Positions 26,364 through 33,610 of a DNA stretch of 64,000 bases are shown piece after piece. How positions within the stretch are numbered: the stretch's first letter is position 1; each line of letters opens with the position of its first letter. The translations under genes were made by a program, and so were the position numbers. The notes under the pieces were generated by a model. The model was given only the letters and a program-made list of their open reading frames with translations. It had not been told where the DNA came from and searched no databases. Origin of the DNA: JAKRSE01 sp943369295 (GTDB taxonomy: Bacteria > Armatimonadota > Fimbriimonadia > Fimbriimonadales > Fimbriimonadaceae); the NCBI GenBank assembly GCA_943369295.1, contig CALRMU020000003.1, positions 434,001-498,000 of the forward strand, written 5' to 3'.

Positions 26364-27242
26364 ATGGCAGTTCTCGTTGATTCAAACACTAAGGTTGTGG
26401 TGGCAGGCATCACCGGCAAAGAAGGCGGTTTCCACACGGGCCAGATGGTTGAGTACGGCACCAAGATTGTTGCTGGTGTGACTCCTGGTCGAGGCGGCCA
26501 GGTCGTTCATGGCGCACCAGTTTTCGACACCATGGCCGAAGCAGTTGAGAAGACTGGCGCGAACGCAGCCATCATCTTTGTTCCTGCTCCCTTTGCCCCA
26601 GACTCAGTTTTGGAAGCGGCGGACGCCGGAATTCCTTTCGTGACCTTGATCACAGAAGGTGTGCCGATCAACGATATGGTCCGAGTCGTCAACAAGCTGA
26701 ACGAACAGGGCACGACTCGCCTTCTTGGCGGCAACTGTGCAGGAATCATTACTCCCGGCGCCTGCAAGATGGGAATCATGCCCGGGCATATCTTCTCACC
26801 CGGCCGAATTGGCATGGTAAGCCGATCTGGAACCCTTACTTACGAATCTGCTTTCGAACTGACCAATGCCGGACTCGGCCAATCCACCTGTGTTGGCATC
26901 GGTGGCGACCCCGTCATCGGAACACGGTTTGCCGAAGTTCTTGAGATGTTTGAGAATGACCCCGACACTGATGCTGTCGTGATGATTGGCGAAATCGGAG
27001 GCACCGATGAAGAGGCAGGAGCCGAAGTCATCAAAAAGATGTCCAAGCCCGTCGTCGCCTTCATTTCAGGCCGCACAGCCCCTCCCGGAAAGCGAATGGG
27101 CCACGCCGGAGCCATCATCTCTGGCGGACTCGGCACCCCAGAAAGCAAGGTGAATGCCTTGAACGGAGCCGGAGCCAAGGTCGCAGACGCCATTCGAGAC
27201 ATTCCTGAACTGCTCAGGTCGATGCTCGGCGCGGCCGTCTAG
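26364..27242 (+). CDS. sucD: Succinyl-CoA synthetase alpha subunit
   Basis: This 292-residue alpha subunit carries the phospho-histidine of succinate-CoA ligase (TCA cycle, substrate-level phosphorylation). The CoA-binding Rossmann part has ITGKEGGFHTGQM; the ligase part has GGNCAGIITPG, SRSGTLTYE and the active-site His247 in KRMGHAGAIISGG. The ATG at 26364 matches the family's N-terminus; a longer upstream frame is just open sequence. SucC, needed for activity, is not adjacent, which is unusual. A bidirectional-looking terminator follows at 27284. Confidence 0.95.
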   Translation: MAVLVDSNTKVVVAGITGKEGGFHTGQMVEYGTKIVAGVTPGRGGQVVHGAPVFDTMAEAVEKTGANAAIIFVPAPFAPDSVLEAADAGIPFVTLITEGVPINDMVRVVNKLNEQGTTRLLGGNCAGIITPGACKMGIMPGHIFSPGRIGMVSRSGTLTYESAFELTNAGLGQSTCVGIGGDPVIGTRFAEVLEMFENDPDTDAVVMIGEIGGTDEEAGAEVIKKMSKPVVAFISGRTAPPGKRMGHAGAIISGGLGTPESKVNALNGAGAKVADAIRDIPELLRSMLGAAV

Positions 27243-27283
27243 CTCGAGACACCGCTGCTGGTGCAGGAGCACTAGCAGAACAG

Positions 27284-27340
27284 AAAACAGCGGGTTTCGA
27301 CCGAGGCAAAGCCAAAGGATCGAGACCCGCTGTTTTATTA
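27284..27340 (+). terminator. Intrinsic terminator after sucD
   Basis: The 5' arm AAAACAGCGGGTTTCGA (27284-27300) pairs with TCGAGACCCGCTGTTTT (27320-27336), with one G-T pair. The 3' arm runs into TTTTATTA. The A-rich 5' side means it may also work on the other strand. Confidence 0.88.
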
Positions 27341-27419
27341 AGACAGGTGGAGTGAGTTCTTTACCTCCCTTAACTTTCCCTAAAGACACCTTGTGCAGCG
27401 TAGAATCGTGAGCACAATA

Positions 27420-28529
27420 ATGAGCCTGGACCAAGCAGCCAAGTACTTCGACAACGCAGCTACGACCCCCCTTGACCCACGCGTTCGAGAAGAGATGCTG
27501 TTTTGGATGTCAGAAGGCTTTGGCAATGCCTCATCCATTCACCAATGGGGTCAAAGAGCAAGACAGGCTGTAGAACAGGCCAGAGAATCTATTGCGGAAC
27601 TCGTCGATGCACTAGATCCGAGTGAAATTGTTTTCAACTCCGGAGCAACAGAAGGCAACAACTGGGTGGTGAACTCATTTGAAAGGGTCATCACGTCCCC
27701 CTTCGAACATTCATCTGTTCGAGAGCCTGCTGTTTACCACCACTGGCCAAAAGCCCACACTGAAGGCTGGAACCTAACCGCCCCAACAGAAAAGTACGAT
27801 CTGCTCAGCGCAATGCTGGTCAACAACGAAACTGGAGCCGTAATCAATGCCTCCCCTTGGTTTCATCTCGGACCAAATGCGGATACCGGCGCGATGTTCG
27901 TTCATAGAGATTTGACCCAAGCAGCAGGCAAGATTCAACTGCACGAACACGCTTACGACCTCGGAACTTTTTCTGGCCACAAGCTCCACGGCCCCAAAGG
28001 GATTGGAGTGGTCCACATGAGGACCATGCTGCTCGACCACCCAGCATTGAGAGGGGGGGGCCAGGAAGGCGGCCATAGAGGCGGCACCCTCAACGTGCCA
28101 GGAATCGTCGGAATGGGATTGGCAGCTAAGATCGCTATCGATGAGATGGAAGCCGAATGGCAGCACGCGAAGGAACTACGGTCAATTTTAAAGGAGGCTG
28201 TCGATCGTATTCCTGCATCTTTTGTCGTGGAAGGAGAAGGCCCTGGCTTGGTTCAGAGCCCTTACATTCTTTGCGCATGCTTCGAAGGAATTCATGGCGA
28301 GTCCCTGGTTATCGAACTGGATAACAACGGCTTTGCTATTTCAAGCGGATCAGCCTGCGCAAGTCAATCGACCGAACCAAGCCAAGTGTTAAAGCCCCTA
28401 GGCCTCCCAGATGAACTTATCCGAGGAGCTACCCGTCTGTCATTCAGCAGGTTCAACACTCTGGACTCCGCTCATGATCTAGCTCGACTTCTGCCAAAGG
28501 TCGTAGAGCAGATCAGGTCTCTTGGATAG
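27420..28529 (+). CDS. Cysteine desulfurase (NifS/IscS type)
   Basis: This 369-residue PLP enzyme takes sulfur from cysteine for Fe-S clusters or tRNA thiolation. Key features are DNAATTPLDP at the N-terminus, the PLP lysine Lys188 in FSGHKLHGPKG, and catalytic Cys313 in SSGSACASQSTEP, with the long-loop (class I) form. His97 in PFEHSS stacks on the cofactor. The ATG at 27420 is the first that matches the family; upstream codons read through spacer. A TAGAAT box at 27401-27406 could be its -10. An 8-G run (28053-28060) lies in the RGGG segment but the frame is intact. No iscU or mnmA is adjacent. IscS versus NifS is not decided. Confidence 0.92.
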   Translation: MSLDQAAKYFDNAATTPLDPRVREEMLFWMSEGFGNASSIHQWGQRARQAVEQARESIAELVDALDPSEIVFNSGATEGNNWVVNSFERVITSPFEHSSVREPAVYHHWPKAHTEGWNLTAPTEKYDLLSAMLVNNETGAVINASPWFHLGPNADTGAMFVHRDLTQAAGKIQLHEHAYDLGTFSGHKLHGPKGIGVVHMRTMLLDHPALRGGGQEGGHRGGTLNVPGIVGMGLAAKIAIDEMEAEWQHAKELRSILKEAVDRIPASFVVEGEGPGLVQSPYILCACFEGIHGESLVIELDNNGFAISSGSACASQSTEPSQVLKPLGLPDELIRGATRLSFSRFNTLDSAHDLARLLPKVVEQIRSLG

Positions 28530-28749
28530 TCCTAGGCAGATTGTGCTGCCAAGAGGCATTTTGCGGCGTCAAAGACAAATGGCACAAGCCTTGTCTAGCC
28601 TTTCATACACAAGCTCTTGAACTTGTTCCTAGAGAGCTTCGTAGGAAAGGGACGGCTTGAGGCCTAGCCCCGAATTGATGGCGGGTTCTGAACGACCTAA
28701 GGTTAATCCTTAATCGTAGAACCACACGTCATAGGATTTTGCGTTTATC

Positions 28750-29931
28750 ATGCAATTGGCCCCCCAGGCATCTCAGGATCGGCAGGAAAGAATGGATGAA
28801 GTAACGATCTCGGCCGAAAACGGCCAGCAGCCCAAGGCGAAGCGCGGCAAGGCCATTACGGTCCGAACCCACAATCGCCACGCCTTCATCGATGCTGCCA
28901 AGCACATGGTTCTCGATGACAGCGAACCCAATGAAGAGGAGCTGCTGGACCTTGAGGAAGAGGAAGAAGAGACTCCTCCTGAGCATACGGACACCGAAGA
29001 ACTTGAAATGTGGATGCGGCAGACTCGCCGCGCTCACCTGCTGACCCCTGCCCAAGAAGAAGACTTGGCCAAGAAGGTTCAGGCCAAGGACCTTGCCGAA
29101 ATTGGCAAGTGGAACAAGGTTGCCGAGCTCATGAACCTTTCGAAGGATTTTGAGTGGACCGACTTCGACCGAAAGGACGTGATGAAGATTGGCACTCAGG
29201 CCAAGCAGCAGCTTATTGAAAGCAACCTGAGGCTCGTTGTTTCTATCGCCAAGAAGTACAACGCCCGAGGAATCCCCCTCGCTGACCTGATTCAGGAAGG
29301 CAACCTGGGCTTGATTCGAGCCGTTGAAAAGTTCGACTGGCGCAAGGGCTTCCGCTTCTCCACCTACGCAACCTGGTGGATTAGGCGAGCCATTGCCCGA
29401 GCGATCATCAACCAGGGCCGCACGGTTAGAATCCCTGTTTATGTTGCTGAACTCATCAATAAGGTGATGAAGACGGCCAACGCTCTTCAGCAGGAATTCC
29501 ACCGCGAACCCACTCCGGAAGAAGTGGCTGAGAGGGTCGGAATGTCTCCTGACCGCGTTCAGGAAATGTTGAGGGTGGCTGTCGAGCCTCTCTCACTGGA
29601 AACTCCTGTCGGCGAAAAGGACAACTCTTCTATTGGCGACTTCATTCCTTCCAGCAACATGCCCACTCCGGGTGATGTGACCTGGAGCTTGATTCGACGA
29701 GAAGAAATCGACGGCATTTTAGGAAGGCTCACCAGCCGAGAAAGAGACGTTGTTCGTCTTCGATTCGGATTGGACGACGGTCGCGCCCGCACCTTGGAAG
29801 AGGTCGGCGCTGCACTCAACGTCACTCGAGAACGAGTCCGACAGATTGAGCTCCGAGCCATGAAGAAGCTCCGCCACATTGGTCAGGAACTTTCTTCTCA
29901 GGGCTTCACGATTACTCCTTCTCCGCACTAG
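28750..29931 (+). CDS. rpoD: Primary-type sigma-70 factor
   Basis: This is a 393-residue housekeeping-type sigma factor. An acidic stretch (residues ~55-78, poly-Glu) stands in for region 1.1. Region 1.2 is at ~82-115. Region 2 at 157-220 contains NLRLVVSIAKKYNARGIPL and the -10-recognising FRFSTYATWWIRRAI. Region 3 is at ~235-285. Region 4 at ~325-375 has the helix-turn-helix LEEVGAALNVTRERVRQIEL, which reads the -35. There is no dnaG beside it. ATG 28750 is the first in frame; ATG 28792 is an alternative. A strong terminator follows. Confidence 0.93.
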   Translation: MQLAPQASQDRQERMDEVTISAENGQQPKAKRGKAITVRTHNRHAFIDAAKHMVLDDSEPNEEELLDLEEEEEETPPEHTDTEELEMWMRQTRRAHLLTPAQEEDLAKKVQAKDLAEIGKWNKVAELMNLSKDFEWTDFDRKDVMKIGTQAKQQLIESNLRLVVSIAKKYNARGIPLADLIQEGNLGLIRAVEKFDWRKGFRFSTYATWWIRRAIARAIINQGRTVRIPVYVAELINKVMKTANALQQEFHREPTPEEVAERVGMSPDRVQEMLRVAVEPLSLETPVGEKDNSSIGDFIPSSNMPTPGDVTWSLIRREEIDGILGRLTSRERDVVRLRFGLDDGRARTLEEVGAALNVTRERVRQIELRAMKKLRHIGQELSSQGFTITPSPH

Positions 29932-29955
29932 TTGGTCTTGGTTTCAAGATCGTTG

Positions 29956-29989
29956 ACGGCCTGCACCTTTTTGATGCAGGCCGTTTTTG
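29956..29989 (+). terminator. Intrinsic terminator after the sigma factor gene
   Basis: A perfect 10-bp stem ACGGCCTGCA (29956-29965) with TGCAGGCCGT (29975-29984) is followed by TTTTTGC. It lies 24 bp after the sigma stop codon. Confidence 0.93.
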
Positions 29990-30059
29990 CTTTGTCGGGT
30001 TGTGTTCCAGTCTAGGTTGAATCTTTTGGTTTCCCGGTTTTGCAAAATGGATGATCCGG

Positions 30060-30180
30060 CACGACTCACGAAGTCGTGGCACCCAGAATGAAATCCCTGA
30101 ATCAGGGTGCCACTGGTCCTCGACCAGTTAATGAAAATCTCCGACAGTCCCGTCCCCCCAAAAAAAGTCACCTGTGACTC
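30060..30180. repeat. Cluster of short palindromes in a spacer
   Basis: The spacer between the sigma gene and 30242 holds four perfect inverted repeats in 120 bp: CACGACT/AGTCGTG (30060-30078), CCCTGA/TCAGGG (30095-30107) nested in GGCACCC/GGGTGCC (30078-30111), ACTGGTC/GACCAGT (30112-30128) and AGTCAC/GTGACT (30167-30180). This looks like a composite of interspersed repeat units of the REP/MITE kind. No second copy is in the window, so repetitiveness is untested. The remaining spacer (29990-30059, 30181-30235) shows nothing else. Confidence 0.5.
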
Positions 30181-30241
30181 ACCAAGGGAGGTCTTCTGAG
30201 TCCGAAAAGAGAAAAGAAGCCAGGATCAGTAAACTGAACCA

Positions 30242-30538
30242 ATGATCGTACTGACCGCCTACGTCAACCTCAAGGCAGACAAGATCGAAGAAGGAATCGC
30301 CGCCTGCGAAATCGTTCGTGCTGCCTCAATTCTCGAACCGGGCTGTGAGGTTTATGACTTCTTCCAGTCCCCTCGTAACCCCAAGGAAGTCGTCTTCGTT
30401 GAGGAATGGACGTCCTTGGCAGACCTCCACACCCACTTTGAACAGGAAGCATTCTTGGACTTCAAGGCTAAGATGGATGACTTGGTCGAGACTCCATCAG
30501 TGTTGAAAATCTTTGAATCAACTTTGATTCAAGGTTAG
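30242..30538 (+). CDS. Antibiotic-biosynthesis-monooxygenase (ABM/YgiN-like) domain protein
   Basis: This 98-residue single-domain protein has the dimeric alpha+beta ferredoxin-like fold typical of ABM/quinol monooxygenases: the first strand is MIVLTAYVNLKADK, then the helix KIEEGIAACEIVRAAS, EPGCEVYDFF, VVFVEEWTSLADLHTHF with the conserved Trp/His, and the final helix-strand. Members act on quinols or polyketides, or simply lack known substrates. No cofactor is bound. TAAACT ends 6 nt before the ATG, so the mRNA may be leaderless. It stands alone between the palindrome cluster and the MFS gene. Confidence 0.85.
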   Translation: MIVLTAYVNLKADKIEEGIAACEIVRAASILEPGCEVYDFFQSPRNPKEVVFVEEWTSLADLHTHFEQEAFLDFKAKMDDLVETPSVLKIFESTLIQG

Positions 30539-30594
30539 AGTGGATATTACATAAACTAAGGCAATTGGCATATCAGCCTGGGACAAGCCAGAAT

Positions 30595-32199
30595 ATGGGC
30601 ATGTCTCAGGCTGCCGCAGAGAAGCGGCCCAACCCACTTGCCTACATCATCCCCCTCTATTTCCTCCAGGCGATTCCTGTCTTTCTCGTGCAGGATGTCA
30701 GCAAGACGATCTTCAAGGATCTGGGAATTGAGAATCAGCAGATCGCAGCCTGGACCGCCCTGATCGCTCTTCCCTGGTCCTTTAAGCTGCTTTGGGGGCC
30801 GATTGTAGAGCTTAACGGGACCAAGCGGCGATGGATCAACTGGATGCAGTTGGGCATTGCCATCCTAATCCTTGGATCTGCCCTAGCTCTTCAGCTTCCC
30901 AACTTCTTCGGAATCACTCTGGCAGTCCTGGCCGTGACTGCCATCTTCAGCGCCACCTGCGATATTGCGACTGACGGCTTTTATCTGCTGGCTACAAAGA
31001 GGGGGCAGCAGGCTGCCTATGTTGGCTGGCAGTCAACCCTGTTTAGGCTAGGCAGGCTTTTCGCGACTGGCGGAGTCGTGACTCTGGCGGGTGTTCTGCA
31101 CGAGAGATTCGCCGTCACCAAGGAGCATTCTTGGCTTATCGCCCTTGGTATGCTGGCCCTCGTCTACGGCCTGGGGGCCTTGGTCAATCTTCTCTTCCTG
31201 CCAAAGCCGCCGGAAGACGCTCTGCGAGAAAGCGCTCCTGAGGAAAAGAAGCTCGACCTCATGAGGGCCGGGTTAGTCATCACAGCTTTTGGATGCCTCT
31301 ACTTTGGCTTGGCCTTCTTCTTTGGCCTGGTCGGCCATTTGATCAGTCTTGCCTTTCCCCTCTTCTCCAAGTGGACTTTATCCAAGCCCATGGACCACTA
31401 CCTGCTCTTCTACAAAGTGCAGGAGCAGGTCGATCCGATCTCAGTCCACTGGATAAACGCAGGGTTGGGCGCCTTCATGGCTGTGGTCTTTGGGAAAGCG
31501 GCCCTAGGAAAGCTTAGAGACACCAAGATGGGAGATGCCTTTGGCACCTTTTTCGGTCAAAGAGATGTCTGGAAGGTTCTTCTCTTCGTGCTCTTCTACC
31601 GATTCGGAGAAGCGATGCTTGGATCGGTCGTTCCTCTATTTCTACAGGACAAGAAGGATAACCCAACGGACCCGACTCAAGGTCTCGGCTTCACTGTAGA
31701 ACAGGTTGGAATCGTCAATGGAACCTGGGGAGTGCTTGGCATCGTCCTTGGCGGCATTATTGGCGGCTGGTTCATCTCACAAATGGGTATTCGCCGCAGC
31801 TTTTGGATTCTTGCGGCCGCCATGAATGTGCCGAACCTTCTTTACCTTCTAGCCACCCAGTTGCCGGCGATGCAGAACCCTGGTGCCATGGCCCTGGTCA
31901 TGTTCTTCGACCAGTTCGGCTATGGATTCGGTTTTGCCGGCTACATCATCTGCCTTCAAGCCATTGCTCAAAGGCACCCTGCCTTTACAACGGCCCACTA
32001 CGCCATCGCTACTGGAATGGGAGCCTTTCTCATTGCTGCCGCTGGAACTCTGGGAGGTGCGCTTATGGCTTCGGTGGACTTCAGCGTCACCTTCACCATC
32101 GTCCTCTTCTTCACCATTCCCTGCCTCCTCACCCTCTTCTTTGTTCCTCTAAGAGAAACTGAAGGCATCAAAGTGGCGAACGTCGATGTCGCAGACTAA
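30595..32199 (+). CDS. MFS-type transporter (AmpG/PAT-like)
   Basis: This 534-residue inner-membrane carrier has about 12 hydrophobic helices and a cytoplasmic loop with charged PPEDALRESAPEEKK near the middle. The motifs DIATDGFYLLATKRGQQA and RLGRLFATGG resemble the AmpG/acetyl-CoA-transporter (PAT) branch, where DIAxDxY marks helix 4. The substrate cannot be read; muropeptides are one possibility given that family. ATG at 30595 is chosen; ATG 30601 is an alternative, and the upstream TTG seems unlikely. A strong hairpin separates it from the convergent DinB-like gene. Confidence 0.85.
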   Translation: MGMSQAAAEKRPNPLAYIIPLYFLQAIPVFLVQDVSKTIFKDLGIENQQIAAWTALIALPWSFKLLWGPIVELNGTKRRWINWMQLGIAILILGSALALQLPNFFGITLAVLAVTAIFSATCDIATDGFYLLATKRGQQAAYVGWQSTLFRLGRLFATGGVVTLAGVLHERFAVTKEHSWLIALGMLALVYGLGALVNLLFLPKPPEDALRESAPEEKKLDLMRAGLVITAFGCLYFGLAFFFGLVGHLISLAFPLFSKWTLSKPMDHYLLFYKVQEQVDPISVHWINAGLGAFMAVVFGKAALGKLRDTKMGDAFGTFFGQRDVWKVLLFVLFYRFGEAMLGSVVPLFLQDKKDNPTDPTQGLGFTVEQVGIVNGTWGVLGIVLGGIIGGWFISQMGIRRSFWILAAAMNVPNLLYLLATQLPAMQNPGAMALVMFFDQFGYGFGFAGYIICLQAIAQRHPAFTTAHYAIATGMGAFLIAAAGTLGGALMASVDFSVTFTIVLFFTIPCLLTLFFVPLRETEGIKVANVDVAD

Positions 32200-32207
32200 G
32201 AAAGAGA

Positions 32208-32237
32208 CTAAGGGGGCTTCGTGGCAAGCCCCCTTAG
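32208..32237. terminator. Shared terminator hairpin between convergent genes
   Basis: A perfect 12-bp stem CTAAGGGGGCTT / AAGCCCCCTTAG with a 6-nt loop lies between the MFS and DinB-like stop codons. On the minus strand the tail is TCTCTTTC. On the plus strand there is no U-run, so termination there may be weaker. Confidence 0.75.
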
Positions 32238-32246
32238 CGCAGTCAG

Positions 32247-32714
32247 CTAAAAGCTGTGGTCCCCGTAAAGAGTCTGGATGTAGTTGACCTGGCCTTCGTG
32301 GTAGGCCGCGTTCCAGCGTGGATACTCCATGATCTCCCTCATGGTGAAATCTCGGCCTCCATCAAAAGGAAGCCAGAGAGTCTCTGAGAGCTTTTCGTCT
32401 GGATAAGTCGAAACGAACTCCTGCCAAGCCGCAAGCTTCTCATGAGCCTGCTTCTCACATTCTTCGACATTCGTCCATTGAGCCATCACTGCTTGATCGG
32501 CTGCCATAGCTTCTTCGCTGAACTCAGCCTTGCCCTGAAGCATATCTGTCGACCAAGCAAAACTCATGGCGATCTCCTGACACTGGCTCAGAACACTGCG
32601 ACCCATATCCAAAGGCTTCCACTCAAGCTTGTCAGCCGGAACCTTTTTGACTGCGTTGAAAAAGTCTTTAACCTGCTGGGCGCCTGCCCCTTTGATGTAC
32701 TCCTGGTACCTCAT
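32247..32714 (-). CDS. DinB-superfamily (four-helix) protein
   Basis: This 155-residue protein has four predicted helices and the DinB/YfiT pattern: KDFFNAVKKVPADKLEWKPL opens the fold, and the C-terminal helix PRWNAAYHEGQVNYIQTL has the conserved N-x-x-H-x-G-Q that supplies a metal-binding His. The other usual ligands are less clear. Family members are small-molecule thiol transferases or unknown. The start is set at ATG 32714 because upstream codons would translate across a well-formed promoter; with that promoter the mRNA is leaderless. Confidence 0.8.
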   Translation of the reverse strand: MRYQEYIKGAGAQQVKDFFNAVKKVPADKLEWKPLDMGRSVLSQCQEIAMSFAWSTDMLQGKAEFSEEAMAADQAVMAQWTNVEECEKQAHEKLAAWQEFVSTYPDEKLSETLWLPFDGGRDFTMREIMEYPRWNAAYHEGQVNYIQTLYGDHSF

Positions 32715-32721
32715 GCCGAGG

Positions 32722-32751
32722 ATTGTAACCTGAACGATAGACGAGTGTCTA
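32722..32751 (-). promoter_or_regulatory. Promoter TAGACA-18-TACAAT of the DinB-like gene
   Basis: On the minus strand TAGACA (32746-32751) and TACAAT (32722-32727) are 18 bp apart, each one base from sigma-70 consensus. The -10 ends 7 nt before the ATG, so transcription should start at the start codon. This is the best-formed leaderless promoter in the window. Confidence 0.65.
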
Positions 32752-32795
32752 CACCAATAGGCAGATTTTTTCCACCAATTTTCGATCAAGAAAGG

Positions 32796-33596
32796 TTAAG
32801 AAGATGAGCTGGTGTATCGAGACAAACTGAAGATCCAGAACCACCGGGACGCAGCAAGAAAGACCACAGCCCAGATGCCAGCAACACCTACATGCAGCCA
32901 ATTTGGCCCTTCAAACAAGGTTCTGGCTGGCACTGAAGCCAAGAGCCCAAGAGGAATGTAAAGGGTGAAAAGCAAAGGAATCGTGGTGCGATAGATGTCT
33001 ACCGGATACCGAGCCGTCTCAATCGCGGTTTCAGCCAGAACCCACAGGTTGTCAACTCGAACAAAGTAGATCGAAGTCGTCATAAGGATCATCCCCAGGC
33101 TATAGACCATAGCCAAGGAAAAGACTCCAAGAATCACGTAGGCCAGCCACGAATCCCAAGTCGGCACCATTCCGGCCTGAGCCAATCCGACCCCCATCAT
33201 GATCAACGAGGCGGTGATTGTGCCAAAGCTTGTGATGTTGAACCGCCGGACACTGACCCAGTACATGGCATCAACCGGCTTGGTTATCACGAAATCTAGC
33301 GTGCCCTTGCGTATCTGCTCCGGAATTTCAAAGCAGGAAAAGAAGAGAGCCGAGTGAATGCTTGTCACCAGGCTGATGGTGGAAACAAGCACGAAAACCC
33401 TTTCCCTGTTCCAGCCAGCGATCTCCTTGGTCTGACTAAAAATGACCAGAACAATGAGGATATAGAAGAAAATCCAGGTTCCGTTCTGCAGAAGCTTGGC
33501 AACAAAGTTGGCGCGAAACTCCATCTCTCTCTGAAGAGAGGAAAGGAAAAAGGTTTTATAGATTCGCCAGACCCTGTTCAAGCCAAGCAGAATCAT
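32796..33596 (-). CDS. ABC-2 family transporter permease (DUF990-like)
   Basis: This 266-residue membrane protein has six hydrophobic segments. It fits the ABC-2 permease branch typified by LREMEFRANF at the N-terminus, EIPEQIRKGTLDFVITKPV in the coupling helix, and LYIPLGLLASVPAR near the end (cf. the P-x-G-x-x-x-P pattern). Such proteins usually pair with a separate ATPase and a second permease; neither is adjacent, so the partners must be elsewhere. Start ATG 33596 is used; a GTG at 33617 would overlap the divergent gene. Only 14 bp separate this ATG from that of the divergent 33611 gene. Confidence 0.85.
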   Translation of the reverse strand: MILLGLNRVWRIYKTFFLSSLQREMEFRANFVAKLLQNGTWIFFYILIVLVIFSQTKEIAGWNRERVFVLVSTISLVTSIHSALFFSCFEIPEQIRKGTLDFVITKPVDAMYWVSVRRFNITSFGTITASLIMMGVGLAQAGMVPTWDSWLAYVILGVFSLAMVYSLGMILMTTSIYFVRVDNLWVLAETAIETARYPVDIYRTTIPLLFTLYIPLGLLASVPARTLFEGPNWLHVGVAGIWAVVFLAASRWFWIFSLSRYTSSSS

Positions 33597-33610
33597 ACCG
33601 GGGCGGTACC

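Noticed and set aside
28052..28061. Run of eight G in the cysteine desulfurase gene as a phase-variation tract
   Set aside because: It encodes ordinary Gly codons in a conserved segment, the frame is intact, and the tract is short.
28729..29502. 257-codon minus-strand frame opposite the sigma factor gene
   Set aside because: Antisense shadow; the sigma-70 regions on the plus strand are unmistakable.
29944..30171. 75-codon minus-strand frame across the sigma terminator and palindromes
   Set aside because: It is made of repeat and terminator sequence and looks non-coding.
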